A DNA stretch of 46,456 nt from an uncultured Gammaproteobacteria bacterium (GTDB lineage: Bacteria; Pseudomonadota; Gammaproteobacteria; Pseudomonadales; Pseudohongiellaceae). The stretch is from NCBI GenBank assembly GCA_913058135.1, contig CAJXPR010000017.1, positions 1 through 46,456 of the forward strand. Reading direction: 5' to 3'. Of the stretch, positions 1 through 7,368 are shown piece after piece. The position numbers and the translations under genes were made by a program. The notes beneath the pieces are model-generated. The model was given only the letters and a program-made list of their open reading frames with translations. It searched no databases and was not told the origin of the DNA. Within the stretch, counting starts at the first letter, position 1; the number at the start of each line of letters is the position of its first letter.

Positions 1-170
1 AGTGAAATGGCAGCCAGCAGCGCGCCGCCACCAAAATACGTCACAAAACTGTCCAGCTCACGTTGTGTGCAGAAGGTTGCCCAGGAAGATCTGGAAGAGA
101 TCAGCGCGCCCAGGGGTATGGAGAGACCCGCCAGCAGCGCCAGTACCAGAGCTATTTCCAGCGATATCAT
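1..170 (-). CDS. ZIP-family metal transporter, N-terminal fragment (cut by window edge)
   Basis: This is the first 56 residues of a membrane protein that runs off the left edge. Residues 1-25 form one hydrophobic helix containing GLSIPLGALI, and residues 44-56 contain TYFGGGALLAAIS. ZIP-family zinc/iron permeases commonly start this way, with a small-residue-rich first helix and a GGGALLAA-type second helix. Family members move divalent metals across the inner membrane. The metal-binding helices IV and V lie outside the window, so substrate cannot be judged. The ATG at 168-170 lies about 15 bases after the stop of a GGDEF relic on the same strand. A different small polytopic membrane protein is possible, because only two helices are visible. 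Confidence 0.6.
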   Translation of the reverse strand, partial: MISLEIALVLALLAGLSIPLGALISSRSSWATFCTQRELDSFVTYFGGGALLAAIS

Positions 171-185
171 CCGTGTGCCACCTCG

Positions 186-300
186 TTACTGTTGCGTGCT
201 CAATTGACCGTAACACTCGACGCGGTTGCGGCCGGCCGCTTTGGCTGCATACAAAGCCTGATCAGCGTGATCGAATCCGATAAAGCTGTCTATGCGCTGA
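186..300 (-). pseudogene. Relic of the C-terminal end of a GGDEF (diguanylate cyclase) domain
   Basis: On the minus strand about 35 codons end at a TAA (186-188) and read ADQALYAAKAAGRNRV-like (here HADQALYAAKAAGRNRVECY). This is the characteristic last helix of GGDEF domains. Upstream of it the frame loses any resemblance to the family: there is no GGDEF signature and no metal-binding core. It is therefore best read as the 3' stump of a deleted or degraded cyclase gene. It is a different sequence from the intact cyclase at 21851-23365. The ZIP-like gene starts just downstream, so the stump may mark an old deletion junction. Confidence 0.55.
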
Positions 301-462
301 AAAACATGGCTACTACAATAATATCATAATGCCCATTCGCGATTTGACAAGCCATTCTATATTTGGCAGCATTTTTACTCACGAAGCTGATCAAAGGGCT
401 TTGTTCATCCCTTCGTCGGCTTCTGACATATTCACACATACACTCGAATTAAGGAGCCGACC
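301..462. other. Intergenic leader of the 463 gene
   Basis: This A+T-rich stretch lies between the GGDEF relic and the next gene. A perfect TTGACA hexamer sits at 344-349, but the hexamer 17 bases further on (CAGCAT) is a poor -10, so promoter assignment is weak. A clear ribosome site AAGGAG precedes the ATG at 463. Nothing else is recognisable. Confidence 0.3.
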
Positions 463-1113
463 ATGACTAGCATGAAGCTACTGGCGTCCTTAGGCGCCGC
501 AATTTTTTCTGTATCCACCGTTGCACAGACACAGTCTCCATATCTGCAACCCGACGACACCTGGATCAGTCTCAGTGGCACGGTCGAGTCAGTCCATGAG
601 GACGCATTCCTGCTGGATTACGGACGCGGGTCCGTCACGGTGGAAATGGACGACGGTGATCGTGACGCAGATGCTTACGCGCTTCTCAAAGGCGACAACG
701 TGGTTGTCAATGGCTTAATTGACGATGATTTTTTCGAAATGACTACCATTGAAGCCAGCAGTGTCTATGTGGAATCCATCAGCGCCTATTTCTACGCCAG
801 CGCAATGGATGAAGAGTCCATGCCGATAGTCTATGACCCGATTGTTACCGTGCATGGCCCACTTGTAGTGGGCAATACTACGCTGCAGGGTACGATCACC
901 TCGGTCGACCCTGATGCGCAGGAGCTCACACTGAATACCGGTGCGACAATGCTGACCGTCGAGGTGGACGACCTGGGATATAACCCGCTGGACAATGAAG
1001 GCTATCTGCAGCTGGACCCTCAGGATGTGGTCACCTTGCGCGGTTCAATATCACAGGACCTGTTTGACGGTCGTGTGTTTGAGGCCGACGATATTATCAG
1101 CGTCAATTCATAA
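463..1113 (+). CDS. Exported protein with two tandem OB-like domains
   Basis: This 216-residue protein has a typical Sec signal peptide (MKLLASLGAAIFSVSTVAQT at residues 4-23, probable cleavage after VAQ or AQT), so it is periplasmic or secreted. Two related halves follow. Residues about 34-105 begin ISLSGTVESVHEDAF and residues about 140-213 begin TTLQGTITSVDPDAQ. Each half runs through a V-V-dyad segment (DNVVVNGLIDDDFFE and DVVTLRGSISQDLFD) into a strand containing an acidic pair. This layout resembles the small beta-barrel OB folds of periplasmic YgiW/YdeI- or DUF5666-type proteins, but I cannot assign a family. The start is supported by AAGGAG six bases upstream. The protein is very acidic, which may suit divalent-cation binding (inference). 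A rho-independent-like hairpin follows the gene. Confidence 0.75.
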   Translation: MTSMKLLASLGAAIFSVSTVAQTQSPYLQPDDTWISLSGTVESVHEDAFLLDYGRGSVTVEMDDGDRDADAYALLKGDNVVVNGLIDDDFFEMTTIEASSVYVESISAYFYASAMDEESMPIVYDPIVTVHGPLVVGNTTLQGTITSVDPDAQELTLNTGATMLTVEVDDLGYNPLDNEGYLQLDPQDVVTLRGSISQDLFDGRVFEADDIISVNS

Positions 1114-1128
1114 TCCTGAGCGAGGTCA

Positions 1129-1153
1129 ACCCGGTGCTTTATCTGCACCGGGT
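1129..1153 (+). terminator. Hairpin terminator after the OB-domain gene
   Basis: A perfect 9-bp stem (ACCCGGTGC, loop 1138-1144, GCACCGGGT) starts 15 bases after the TAA at 1111-1113. Only a short T tract follows (TTT), so it may be a modest intrinsic terminator. It could also limit read-through towards the convergent permease gene. Confidence 0.6.
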
Positions 1154-1207
1154 TTGGCTCGGGGACTTGCTGAGTTTCGCTTTTTGGTGCGGCGTCGCAA
1201 AGTCAGA

Positions 1208-3661
1208 TTATTCCGAACGCAGCGACTTGACCGGATCTGAGGTCGCCGTTCTGACGCACTGCGCCGCCACCGTCAGGATGGACAGTATGATGGTACCGGC
1301 AATAACCAGCACAAAAACCCAGAGGCTCAAATTCGCTGGTGCTGAGAACTGTTGGAAGTAGTAGGAGGTTGCCAGGTACGCCAGACCACTGGCCAACACA
1401 CAGGCAAGCAAAACTGGCTTGATGAAATCGAGCGTCAGCAGTTCAACAATCGAGCGCGCCGACGCACCCAGCACTTTGCGTACACCAATTTCCTTGGTGC
1501 GGCGTTCGGTTGAATAGAAGGCTAAGGCGTATAAACCCAGTGCCGCAATCACAATCGTTATAAATGCAGCAAACTGGGCCGCGCGATTGATGCTGTTGGT
1601 CTCCTCATAAATCTGCTGATTGAACGTCTGCTCATAGAACTCACGATTGATGGGCGCGTCGGGACGGTGTCTGGCCCAGACCGTGTCGATGTGATTTAGC
1701 GCGCTGGCGCGCTGTAACGGGTCAATTCTCACCAGCAAAGCATTCATTGGCTGGCGAGTAGCACGCAGAATCGCGGTCGACCGCATGGTGTCTTCCATGC
1801 CGCCGGACAGCCTGAAGTCGTTGACAACACCCACCACCCGGAAATTCAGATCGTTAATGATCAACACTTCGTCGATGGCCTCGTCAACACTGCCGAGTCC
1901 AAATTTTTCCACCGCTGCCGGTGTCACCAGAATCCCAAACGTCTGCTCATTCTCAGGCTGGCCATTGGGCAGATAGTCTGCCGGAAAGTCCTGTGAAAAG
2001 TTGCGGCCCGCCAGGATCTGTAGTTGCAGAGCATCAACGTAATTCTCGTCCACGCCCAGATGACTGACCGCCTGCGCTTGCTCAATGGGCTGGCTTGAGT
2101 GCCGCCAGGGATTAAACCCACCATTGTAGGGAGGTGCACTCTGGGCCTTGCCCAGGGTCGTGATACCCGGATGTTGTCGCAGTTCGTCGACCAGGGCATC
2201 GTAGTTGAACTGCTCGGGATTTCTCGGGTTATACATGGCGTCGAGCACCACCAGATTACCGCGGTTGAACCCAATATCAATTTCATTCAGGTATCGCACC
2301 TGCACGCTAATACCGATGGCGAGAATGACCAGTATCACGGCAAAGGTGAACTGAATCACCGTCAGCCCCGAACGCACCAGTCGACTGCCTCTACCGCCGT
2401 CCCGTTTGCCGCTTATCGCATCTGTTGGTGCAAATCGGGACATGCGCAACGCCGGTACCAGGCCTGACAGAAAACCGGTCAACAAAACGAACAGCATAAT
2501 GATGAATGCCTGCGAAGAGCTAAACATGCTTGAGAAAGTGAAGGCCGTGCCAGTCAGCGCGTTATAGGGACCTATGGCCAGATAGATTACCGGCAATGCG
2601 ACAACCAGCGCCAGTAGGGTCAACAGCATGGACTCCACCAGAAATTGCGTCAGCAGGTCGGTCCGGGTCGCTCCCAGGGTTTTACGCACGCCGGTCTCTT
2701 TACCCCGCTGCTGCATTTGCGCCAGTGACAGGTTGGCAAAGTTGATACAGGAGCTCAACAGGATCAGTGCGGCAAAGGTGACCAGACCGCCTAGCACCAG
2801 CGTGCGACTATAGTCGGCAACCGCGAAGCCCTGGCGCGGCGACAACTGCAGGTCCGCCAGCGGCTCAAGGTCCAGCGTAATATCAACACGTTGTACAAAG
2901 TCCCGCTGCGTATCGGGGACATTGCGTTCGACAAAATTTGGGAAGTCGGCACGTATGGCCTCAACTGAAGCGGGATCCGGTATGACTACATACGCCATGG
3001 TGCCACCGAAAGCAGCCCAGGCCGAGCTGTTCATAAAGCTTTCCCCGGCAATCTGTTGGCCGGTCGGACTGCCTATCATGATTTCGATATCGATATGGGT
3101 ATTAGGGGGCAGGTCTCTTATCACACCCGTCACCCGTAGATCAGCCAGATTGTCGATGGTCAATACTTTGCCCATCGGGTCTTCCTGGCCAAAGTACTTA
3201 CGCGCAGTGCTTTGCGTCATAACAATCGTATTAGGCTCGAGCAGTGCCGTCTCTGAATCGCCCTGAATAAATTCGAACGTCAGAACCTTCAGAAATTCTG
3301 GCGTTACCCACCAGTACTCGTTGGTTGCCGACACATCGCCATAGGAAAACAGGCCACTGCCTTGATTTATCTTCGCCGCCTCTTCTATCTGGCCGTAATC
3401 CTGTACCAGCGGATTAAATATACCCTCGGCGATCAAACTGGAATCAATGCGCTGACCTGAGGTCGAGGTCAGGCTGGTCACCACCCGATAGATATTTTCA
3501 TAGTCGTCAAAATGTTTGTCATAGCTGTTGGTGTACTGCACATGCATCAGCACCAGTATGCTGCAGATCAGCCCCAGGCTGAGGCTGAGTACCTTGATGG
3601 CAGTAAAGCCGGGCTGCTTGCGCAGATTGCGTAACGCAATGATCAGATAGTTCAGGAACAC
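1208..3661 (-). CDS. MacB/FtsX-type ABC transporter permease
   Basis: This 817-residue inner-membrane protein has the duplicated MacB_PCD plus FtsX plan. An N-terminal helix (about 18-40) is followed by a large periplasmic domain to about residue 280. The first FtsX core contains the coupling-helix signature KETGVRKTLGA. A further helix and a second periplasmic domain follow. The last FtsX core contains TKEIGVRKVLGA, near residues 725-745, and ends in DPVKSLRSE. Family members are mechanotransmitting permeases that use cytosolic ATP hydrolysis to drive periplasmic or outer-membrane export rather than classical transport. It is the last gene of a three-gene operon with the ATPase and adaptor upstream. 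The start codon is GTG (3659-3661), 42 bases after the ATPase stop. Substrate is unknown; a peptide, macrolide or siderophore-like molecule is possible. Confidence 0.9.
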   Translation of the reverse strand: MFLNYLIIALRNLRKQPGFTAIKVLSLSLGLICSILVLMHVQYTNSYDKHFDDYENIYRVVTSLTSTSGQRIDSSLIAEGIFNPLVQDYGQIEEAAKINQGSGLFSYGDVSATNEYWWVTPEFLKVLTFEFIQGDSETALLEPNTIVMTQSTARKYFGQEDPMGKVLTIDNLADLRVTGVIRDLPPNTHIDIEIMIGSPTGQQIAGESFMNSSAWAAFGGTMAYVVIPDPASVEAIRADFPNFVERNVPDTQRDFVQRVDITLDLEPLADLQLSPRQGFAVADYSRTLVLGGLVTFAALILLSSCINFANLSLAQMQQRGKETGVRKTLGATRTDLLTQFLVESMLLTLLALVVALPVIYLAIGPYNALTGTAFTFSSMFSSSQAFIIMLFVLLTGFLSGLVPALRMSRFAPTDAISGKRDGGRGSRLVRSGLTVIQFTFAVILVILAIGISVQVRYLNEIDIGFNRGNLVVLDAMYNPRNPEQFNYDALVDELRQHPGITTLGKAQSAPPYNGGFNPWRHSSQPIEQAQAVSHLGVDENYVDALQLQILAGRNFSQDFPADYLPNGQPENEQTFGILVTPAAVEKFGLGSVDEAIDEVLIINDLNFRVVGVVNDFRLSGGMEDTMRSTAILRATRQPMNALLVRIDPLQRASALNHIDTVWARHRPDAPINREFYEQTFNQQIYEETNSINRAAQFAAFITIVIAALGLYALAFYSTERRTKEIGVRKVLGASARSIVELLTLDFIKPVLLACVLASGLAYLATSYYFQQFSAPANLSLWVFVLVIAGTIILSILTVAAQCVRTATSDPVKSLRSE

Positions 3662-3703
3662 GGTGGATACCCCGCTGGGAGAATGGAACCGGCTGCTTGC
3701 AGA

Positions 3704-4399
3704 TTACAGAACGGCGTCTGCATCGGCTTTTGCATTGGCGTCGACAATCTGGCCGTCGAGCAAACGTACCACACGTGTGCCATAGGCGGCGTAGTGCTCC
3801 GAGTGTGTGACCATGATGACGGTGGCGCCTTCCTGGTTCAGCTCCTTGAGCAGCGCCATGACTTCGTCGCCATTTTTGGTATCCAGGTTACCGGTCGGTT
3901 CGTCAGCCAGCAGCACCTTGGGATTACTGACGATGGCGCGGGCGATTGCCACCCGCTGCTGTTGTCCGCCGGACAGTTGCTGAGGGTAGTGTTTACTGCG
4001 GTGATCGATAGCCACACGCTTGAGCACGGTGTCCACACGCGCCTTGCGCTCGGCGGCCGGCACCTTCTGATATAACAGCGCCAGGTCTACGTTTTGCGCC
4101 ACAGTGAGCTCATCGATCAGGTTGAAACTCTGAAAGATCACGCCGATATTGGCTTTACGAATACTGGCACGTTGCGATTCGTTGTAACCGGCCAGGTCTT
4201 CGCCGTTAAAGTAATAGTGTCCGCTGCTAGGGGTATCAAGCAACCCGAGCACATTCAACAGGGTGGACTTGCCACAGCCGGACGGGCCCATGATGGAGAC
4301 AAACTCGCCTTTTTCCACCGTCAGGCTGATGTCATCCAGTGCTGCGGTTTCAATGTCTTCGGTTCGATGTACCTTGCAAATGTTCTCGAGTTTTATCAT
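3704..4399 (-). CDS. ABC transporter ATP-binding protein (LolD/MacB-like)
   Basis: This cytosolic ATPase subunit of 231 residues energises the FtsX-type permease encoded next. All nucleotide-binding motifs are intact: Walker [11 protein letters not shown]-loop IFQSFNL, signature [14 protein letters not shown], Walker B VLLADEP followed by the D-loop TGNLDT, and the switch His in VTHS. The QSFNL and TGNLD wording is typical of the LolD/MacB/FtsE subfamily. I place the start at the ATG of 4397-4399 (MIKLEN), about nine bases after AGGGA. A second ATG nine bases earlier lies too close to that ribosome site. It is the middle gene of the operon, 29 bases after the adaptor stop. Confidence 0.9.
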   Translation of the reverse strand: MIKLENICKVHRTEDIETAALDDISLTVEKGEFVSIMGPSGCGKSTLLNVLGLLDTPSSGHYYFNGEDLAGYNESQRASIRKANIGVIFQSFNLIDELTVAQNVDLALLYQKVPAAERKARVDTVLKRVAIDHRSKHYPQQLSGGQQQRVAIARAIVSNPKVLLADEPTGNLDTKNGDEVMALLKELNQEGATVIMVTHSEHYAAYGTRVVRLLDGQIVDANAKADADAVL

Positions 4400-4428
4400 T
4401 GTCTGCATTCCCTGGTGTCACGCTTTAG

Positions 4429-5688
4429 TTATTGACTTAGCTGCACACGGTCGGCGTCGGCAATGCTGCCATAGCCGGAGGTAATTACCCGCTCGCCCGC
4501 GCTCAGGCCGTCCCTTACTTCGATAAATCGATTATTGCGTCGACCTACACTGATGTCCCGGCGATAGGCGTTCTCTCCGGTGTTGTCCAGCACAAAGACC
4601 CAGTTGCCACCGGTCTCCTGCACAAAGCTGCCAACCGGGAGCAACAGAGTTTCTTCCGGGCTGCCCAGCACCAGCTCCAGCGGCAGGGTCTGACCACGGC
4701 GCAGATTCTCTGGAACATCGGCATCAAAAATCAGATCAATCGTGAACAGGCCAGTGGTAATCTCCGGGTAGACCTTGTCAATCACCACGCTGTAATTATT
4801 GTCGGCCAGGGAGAAACGCGCACTTTGTCCAGGCGCCACACGTGACACGTAGAACTCATCCACCTGCGCCGCGATCTTATACTGGTTGACCACATCAATC
4901 TGACCAAGACGTTCACCAGTGGTTTTACTTTCACCAATCTGCACGGGCATCGATGTCAGTTGCCCGGTGATGGGCGCGCGCACCAGCAGGCTTTCAAAGC
5001 TGCTTTGAGCGAGGGTCAGGTTTTCTTCCAGCTTCTCGATCTGCCGGGCTATCCGCAACTGGCGATCCTGACGAATGCGCTCCTCCAGTGCCTGACGAGC
5101 TTCGGAGTTAGCGAGCAGGCGCCTGTTAAACTCAAGGTCATCAACAATGACATCAAACTCTTCCTGCGAAATCAGCCGATCATTCACCAACTCCTGCTGC
5201 CGGCGCATCTGGCGCTCCAGGGTGACGATACGGTATTCCAGATTAATGATCTCCCGCTCGGTGTTGAGCTGGGTGGTCTCGAGGCCGTTGGCAATATTGG
5301 TGAGGTTATTAAGCTGTTCGGTGATGGCAGTGTCGTTTCTGGCGACATCCAGACGTAGGGAGGTGTTGCTTAGCTGCAGCAAAGGCTGCCCGGCCTCCAC
5401 GAACGCCCCTTCCTCGACAAAGATGCGTTCTACGACCCCGCCGTTGACGGCGTCCAGAAACACGCTGTTCAGTGGTTGAACGGTACCTCGAACGGACACC
5501 ACATCTTCCAACGTGCCCATTTGCACATTGCTGATGATCAACTGATTAAGGGGAACACGTGCGGTGCGGATTGAAGCATTGCTAATCGCCTGGTACACAA
5601 ACCAGATCACGGCGCAGACAACAACAAACGCTATTGCCCACTGCCACCATGGTCGGCCCTGCTTCTGGATAACCTTATCCATCGCCAT
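4429..5688 (-). CDS. HlyD/MacA-family periplasmic adaptor subunit
   Basis: This 419-residue membrane-fusion protein heads the export operon. It has one N-terminal transmembrane anchor (about residues 15-33). The first half of a lipoyl-like domain follows (VSVRGTVQPLNSVFLDAVNG, about 62-100, including GVVERIFVEEGAFVEAGQPLL), then a long alpha-helical hairpin rich in Q, E and R (about 105-230), the second lipoyl half (VRAPITGQL), and beta-barrel and membrane-proximal domains. Such adaptors link the inner-membrane ABC permease to a TolC-type channel across the periplasm. No outer-membrane channel gene is adjacent, so a shared TolC is likely (inference). The ATG at 5686-5688 has only a weak ribosome site; the ATG six bases later is an alternative. 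Confidence 0.88.
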   Translation of the reverse strand: MAMDKVIQKQGRPWWQWAIAFVVVCAVIWFVYQAISNASIRTARVPLNQLIISNVQMGTLEDVVSVRGTVQPLNSVFLDAVNGGVVERIFVEEGAFVEAGQPLLQLSNTSLRLDVARNDTAITEQLNNLTNIANGLETTQLNTEREIINLEYRIVTLERQMRRQQELVNDRLISQEEFDVIVDDLEFNRRLLANSEARQALEERIRQDRQLRIARQIEKLEENLTLAQSSFESLLVRAPITGQLTSMPVQIGESKTTGERLGQIDVVNQYKIAAQVDEFYVSRVAPGQSARFSLADNNYSVVIDKVYPEITTGLFTIDLIFDADVPENLRRGQTLPLELVLGSPEETLLLPVGSFVQETGGNWVFVLDNTGENAYRRDISVGRRNNRFIEVRDGLSAGERVITSGYGSIADADRVQLSQ

Positions 5689-5713
5689 ATTGCTATTCCA
5701 TTATTCTTGTTTT

Positions 5714-5789
5714 GTGCTGTCTGTTACAGCACGGCTAACGATAATTCAATTATCAGGCGAGCTCAACCTTGAGTGTTAAATTTTTAACA
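5714..5789 (-). promoter_or_regulatory. Three dyads upstream of the adaptor-ABC operon
   Basis: Three separate perfect inverted repeats lie 26-101 bases upstream of the adaptor start. They are GTGCTGT-5 nt-ACAGCAC (5714-5732), GATAATT-C-AATTATC (5740-5754) and TGTTAAA-TT-TTTAACA (5774-5789). The first could form a small leader hairpin; the other two look like operator dyads. No regulator gene is adjacent, so the binding protein is unknown. Confidence 0.45.
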
Positions 5790-5988
5790 TTTCTGAACAG
5801 CCCATTTACCTGTCAATTGTCCGAGCAATTTCCAGGCCAACGACTCACAGCCATATAAATCAACATGTTAGGGAAAGATAAAAAAAATAAGGGAATAAGA
5901 TTAACAAAAGCGCACAACTAGTAGCGAAAATGGAAATGTATCAACGTCGGGCAACACTGCGGGCAGAAGTCGGGGACCGCCGGCTACC
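5790..5988. other. A+T-rich intergenic stretch
   Basis: Between the export operon promoter and the end of the GNAT gene there is purine-rich sequence (around 5875-5915, runs of A with GGG). No open frame, clear hairpin or repeat is recognisable. Confidence 0.3.
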
Positions 5989-6252
5989 TCAGCGCAAAAA
6001 CTTCTGCACATACCAGCAGCTGGCCTGAATCCTCATACCTTCTGCCCTGGCCCATGTCAGACCCTGACGCACCAGTGCCTCGGCAATGCCCTGGCCGCGC
6101 AGTTCACCGGGCACATAGGTGCGGGTGAAATCCACGCCCGGATTGTCCGATTCGGGTGCCAGCAAGCGATACTGCAGGATAGACTCCCTGCCATCTGTGT
6201 CGACGGTAAAACAGTGGCGCTGCGGATGGTGTTCAACGGGGCTGGTAGACAT
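5989..6252 (-). CDS. Small GNAT-fold N-acetyltransferase (YjdJ-like)
   Basis: This 87-residue protein matches the compact COG2388/YjdJ type of GNAT. A beta strand containing LQYRLLAP is followed by DFTRTYVPGELRGQGIAEAL. There the strand leads into R-G-Q-G-I-A, the pyrophosphate-binding loop for acetyl-CoA, and then ALVRQGLTWARAEGMRIQASCWYV. The length is usual for this subfamily, which lacks the first GNAT helices. The acceptor is unknown for the family. The gene follows the YbiI-like gene by 22 bases on the same strand and is probably co-transcribed with it. Confidence 0.82.
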   Translation of the reverse strand: MSTSPVEHHPQRHCFTVDTDGRESILQYRLLAPESDNPGVDFTRTYVPGELRGQGIAEALVRQGLTWARAEGMRIQASCWYVQKFLR

Positions 6253-6274
6253 GGTGCACTCCTGTCATAACGGG

Positions 6275-6541
6275 TTATCTGAGCTGGCTGTCTTTGCTGC
6301 CACGACGGTTTATGCCCGGCTTGTCGGCTTCCTCTTTTTCAAGCGCCGACTGGCAGCTGATGCACAATTGCACACCGGGGATGGCCTTGCGCCGGGCCTC
6401 GGGGATTTTTTCACCACACTCCTCGCAAACCCTGGCGCTATTGCCGTGCGCCAGCCCTCTTCGAGCGCGCTCGACGGCCTCTTCAACACTGGCGTCTATC
6501 TGATCCTGTACAGCGCCATCGCGCGACCAACCGCCTGCCAT
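6275..6541 (-). CDS. ybiI: DksA/TraR-type C4 zinc-finger protein, YbiI-like
   Basis: This 88-residue protein has the length of Escherichia coli YbiI and ends in the same NRRGSKDSQLR. The zinc finger is intact: CEEC, 17 residues, then CISC. The start MAGGWSRDGAVQDQI parallels YbiI and is supported by GGAGGA four bases upstream of the ATG (6539-6541); an ATG 15 bases earlier is less likely. DksA/TraR relatives with this finger can contact RNA polymerase, but YbiI has no settled function and lacks the long DksA coiled coil. It sits between the FkbM gene and the GNAT gene on the same strand. Confidence 0.9.
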   Translation of the reverse strand: MAGGWSRDGAVQDQIDASVEEAVERARRGLAHGNSARVCEECGEKIPEARRKAIPGVQLCISCQSALEKEEADKPGINRRGSKDSQLR

Positions 6542-6603
6542 GACTTCCTCCAACACAACTACGGATAGTATTAGACCACGCCGGGGCGATTTTGTTTGTC
6601 AGT

Positions 6604-7368
6604 TTAGCCGGTGCCTGTGCCTTGAACAGCCAGGCGGGCATATACATCACCACTGCCCTCACGCACCTGGCCAAGGTGCCTGCTCATTTCAGCGGCTGAC
6701 AGCCACGTTGCAAACTGCAGTCGATGGGTTTCCCCCGGCGCCAGGTTGTATTGATATTTACCCAACTCTTCCAGCCGCTTGATGCAGTCCAGTGCCATGT
6801 CGATGGCGGCGGGTATGTATTCAAATGATAGCGCCGCCAGTGGCCGCGACAGCCCCTGCAGCACGGCGAGCTCAAAACCCTCTACGTCGATTTTGCAGAA
6901 ACGGGGCTCACCCCAGGTCTCAATCAGGGCGTCCAGCGTGGTGACCGGCACAGTGACCTGCCGGTCCCACTGCACCTTGCTGAACGACGCATCCTGTTGC
7001 ACGCGGGTAATCCAGTCCTGCGACAGGGTGGTGACTGTCGGAGTACGCGTACTGATGTGCAAGGTCGCTTCGCCTGGTTCGGCGCCGACGGCTTTTTCTT
7101 CCAGGATAATGGCGGCATCATGGCCATAACGGCGCTGCAGGGTCTGCATGAACAGCGGCTGGGGTTCCATGGCCACGACGCGGGCGCCCAGAGTACGCCA
7201 GGCCATCAGGCGGTTGCCCACATGCGCGCCGACCTCAAAACACAGGTCACCGCGCTGAATAAACTGACCGTACAGACGGCGCATGCGTGCCTGCCGGCCG
7301 GGAATGCCGTAGTACATGATCAACGATCGCCAAAGCCCGAAGCGTTCGCGCCATCCTGTTGTTGTCAT
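6604..7368 (-). CDS. FkbM-family SAM-dependent methyltransferase
   Basis: This 254-residue cytosolic methyltransferase has SAM motif I in CFEVGAHVGN, an acidic second strand VVAMEPQP, and the FkbM hallmark FCKIDVEGFELAVLQGL, followed by LSFEYIPA. FkbM proteins O-methylate sugars or other small metabolites and are often found in surface-glycan loci. The start ATG (7366-7368) overlaps the stop of the sulfatase-like gene (ATGA), with GGGAGG just upstream, so translation is coupled. This argues for a shared role, for example modification of a glycan or lipid head group (inference). Confidence 0.88.
   Translation of the reverse strand: MTTTGWRERFGLWRSLIMYYGIPGRQARMRRLYGQFIQRGDLCFEVGAHVGNRLMAWRTLGARVVAMEPQPLFMQTLQRRYGHDAAIILEEKAVGAEPGEATLHISTRTPTVTTLSQDWITRVQQDASFSKVQWDRQVTVPVTTLDALIETWGEPRFCKIDVEGFELAVLQGLSRPLAALSFEYIPAAIDMALDCIKRLEELGKYQYNLAPGETHRLQFATWLSAAEMSRHLGQVREGSGDVYARLAVQGTGTG

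Noticed and set aside
2-283. Plus-strand open frames at the left edge
   Set aside because: The minus strand carries the ZIP-like start and GGDEF stump. The plus frames have no ribosome site and Arg/Cys-rich, family-less translations.
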